Shown here: positions 5,171 through 6,147 of the stretch, in pieces
Layout: each line of letters starts with the position of its first letter
Position numbering within the stretch: the stretch's first letter is position 1
DNA from: Nitrospirota bacterium
GTDB lineage: Bacteria; Nitrospirota; Thermodesulfovibrionia; UBA6902
Assembly (NCBI GenBank): GCA_024277515.1
Contig: JAJRVB010000270.1
Coordinates: forward strand, 1-6,147
DNA length: 6,147 bases
Direction of reading: 5' to 3'
Translations under genes and position numbers: made by a program
The notes under the pieces: generated by a model
What the model saw: the letters and a program-made list of their open reading frames with translations, nothing else
The model's database searches: none
What the model was told of the DNA's origin: nothing

Positions 5171-6147
5171 CCTTCCGCCTTCATTTTCAAAAACTCTTCG
5201 CCGATCTTCCAGACATCCCCGGCGCCGAGGGTGAGAAGTATATCTTCCTCTTTCATTTCCGAATCAAGATAGTTAACGACCGCATCCCTGTCTTCAATAT
5301 ACTCAATGTCCTTGCCCGTCTCCTTTATCCCCCGGGACAGAAGTTCCGAATTGACACCGGGGAGCGGCTTTTCTCCGGCAGGATATATATCCATAAGGAC
5401 CACCTTGTCGGCATCCGCAAAGGCATCAATAAATTCTCCGAGCAGGTCTCTGGTCCGCGTATATCTGTGCGGCTGAAAAAGGACAATGAGCCTGCCTTGT
5501 CGAGTTTTGAGTTTTGAGTCCTGAGTTTCGGGTTTTGAATCTTGAATCTTGAATCTTGAATCTTTTTTAATAACATCTTTCACCGCCTTTAATGTAGCGG
5601 TAATTTCCGCAGGATGGTGTCCGTAATCATCAATCACTCTGATCCCGGAAACAGCCCCCTTGAACTCAAATCTCCTCTGGACACCGCTGAAGTTTTGCAG
5701 GGCATGCCTGATGATGTCCATATTGATCTTCAGTTCATTGGCAACCGCTATGGCAGCCAGACAGTTGCTCACATTGTGCACCCCTATAAGCGGCACCTCA
5801 AACATGCCCAGAGACCTTCTGTTCAGCTCAGCCTCAAAGAGGGAGCTCAACCCTGCTGTCCGCACATTTATTGCTTTCAGATCACACCCTTCACTCAAAC
5901 CATATGTGAGGTATCTTCTTGTGACCTTAGGCAGAACTTCCCTTATATATTCATTGTCACCGCATAAAATGTTCAGCCCGTAAAAGGGCGCTTTATTCAT
6001 AAACGAAAGAAAGGCGCCTTTAATTTCATCAATGTTTTTGAAAAAATCCATATGCTCCCGGTCGATATTCGTCACCACCGCAATGGTAGGTGAAAGCTTA
6101 AGGAAAGATCCGTCGCTTTCATCGGCTTCAGCCACCAGAAACTCTCC
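5167..6147 (-). CDS. murC: UDP-N-acetylmuramate--L-alanine ligase MurC (5' end cut off by the window edge)
   Basis: ATP-dependent cytoplasmic ligase that adds L-alanine to UDP-MurNAc, the first peptide step of the precursor pathway. The frame is open to the window edge, giving 326 residues. The N-terminal UDP-binding domain and the ATP P-loop (about the first 150 residues of the protein) lie outside. A GTG at 6135 is an internal valine in LVAEADESDG, not a start. Fragment numbering: AEADESDGSF (6-15) and VVTNIDREHMDFF (24-36) of the central domain, GVHNVSNCLAAIA (122-134), RRFEFKG (158-164), IDDYGHHPAEI (172-182), LFQPHRYTRTRDL (223-235), YPAGEKP (255-261) and LLTLGAGDVWKIG (304-316). Residues 196-216 are an extra segment, three 7-residue units rich in D, S, K and Q, encoded by tandem DNA heptamers in the loop before the LFQPHRY strand. 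The gene is otherwise intact and overlaps murB by 4 bp. Confidence 0.97.
   Translation of the reverse strand, partial: GEFLVAEADESDGSFLKLSPTIAVVTNIDREHMDFFKNIDEIKGAFLSFMNKAPFYGLNILCGDNEYIREVLPKVTRRYLTYGLSEGCDLKAINVRTAGLSSLFEAELNRRSLGMFEVPLIGVHNVSNCLAAIAVANELKINMDIIRHALQNFSGVQRRFEFKGAVSGIRVIDDYGHHPAEITATLKAVKDVIKKDSRFKIQDSKPETQDSKLKTRQGRLIVLFQPHRYTRTRDLLGEFIDAFADADKVVLMDIYPAGEKPLPGVNSELLSRGIKETGKDIEYIEDRDAVVNYLDSEMKEEDILLTLGAGDVWKIGEEFLKMKAEG
5502..5564 (-). repeat. Nine tandem 7-bp repeats inside murC, in frame
   Basis: Read on the coding (minus) strand from 5564 down, the array is AAGATTC four times, AAAACCC, GAAACTC, AGGACTC, then AAAACTC twice. That is 63 bp with no gap in the 7-bp register, and the consensus is close to AARAYTC. 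Being 21 codons long it keeps the murC frame and encodes three heptapeptides of the type D-S-(R/K)-x-x-x-(Q/R). Units at one end are identical and those at the other have drifted, which fits expansion of a short seed. AAAACTC recurs at 4168-4174 in the murB-ddl gap. Confidence 0.9.

Noticed and set aside
5325..5576. Second minus-strand reading frame over murC that also contains DSRFKIQ-like peptides
   Set aside because: The 7-bp period makes every sense frame of the array read as the same peptide cycle. The rest of that frame shows no conserved protein, and murC motifs continue in the other frame on both sides, so there is no frameshift.
6133..6135. GTG as a possible murC start
   Set aside because: The frame stays open to the window edge, and the residues before it (G-E-F-L) complete the conserved LVAEADESDG block of MurC, so the codon is internal.

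Overview
The window is a stretch of a bacterial division and cell wall (dcw) cluster. All six genes lie on the minus strand. In transcription order, from the right edge to the left, they are murC (5' end outside the window), murB, ddl, ftsQ, ftsA and ftsZ (3' end outside the window). Gene order, motifs and lengths make the identities secure. The organism is a Gram-negative-type bacterium with conventional peptidoglycan and FtsZ-based division. Protein style suggests something like Nitrospirota or a deltaproteobacterial lineage, but this is an impression and not a demonstrated placement.

Layout: murC ends at 5167 and overlaps the murB start by 4 bp (ATGA). murB ends at 4241. A 126-bp AT-rich gap follows, the only sizeable break in the cluster, and it holds an imperfect palindrome. 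ddl (4114-3122) then runs into ftsQ, which either overlaps it by 29 bp (TTG start at 3150) or begins 40 bp after it (ATG at 3081). ftsA follows ftsQ after 32 bp, and ftsZ follows ftsA after 56 bp with a strong Shine-Dalgarno. No promoter, terminator, RNA gene, IS element or CRISPR array could be supported.

Functionally, MurC and MurB make and modify the UDP-MurNAc peptide precursor, and Ddl supplies D-Ala-D-Ala for it. FtsZ forms the cytokinetic ring, FtsA ties it to the membrane, and FtsQ links the ring to the periplasmic septal machinery.

The genes themselves are ordinary. The least ordinary signal is a family of 7-bp repeats. Nine tandem heptamers sit in frame inside the C-terminal domain of murC and add 21 residues. 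Related heptamers, in inverted arrangement, form the arms of a ~95-bp palindrome between murB and ddl that includes the murB stop codon. This looks like a dispersed repeat family that can settle in intergenic DNA and, in one orientation only, in coding DNA. Lesser points are a Ser-to-Cys change at the MurB catalytic position, lysine-rich low-complexity tracts in ddl and at the ddl/ftsQ junction, and an unusual guanine-loop sequence in FtsZ.
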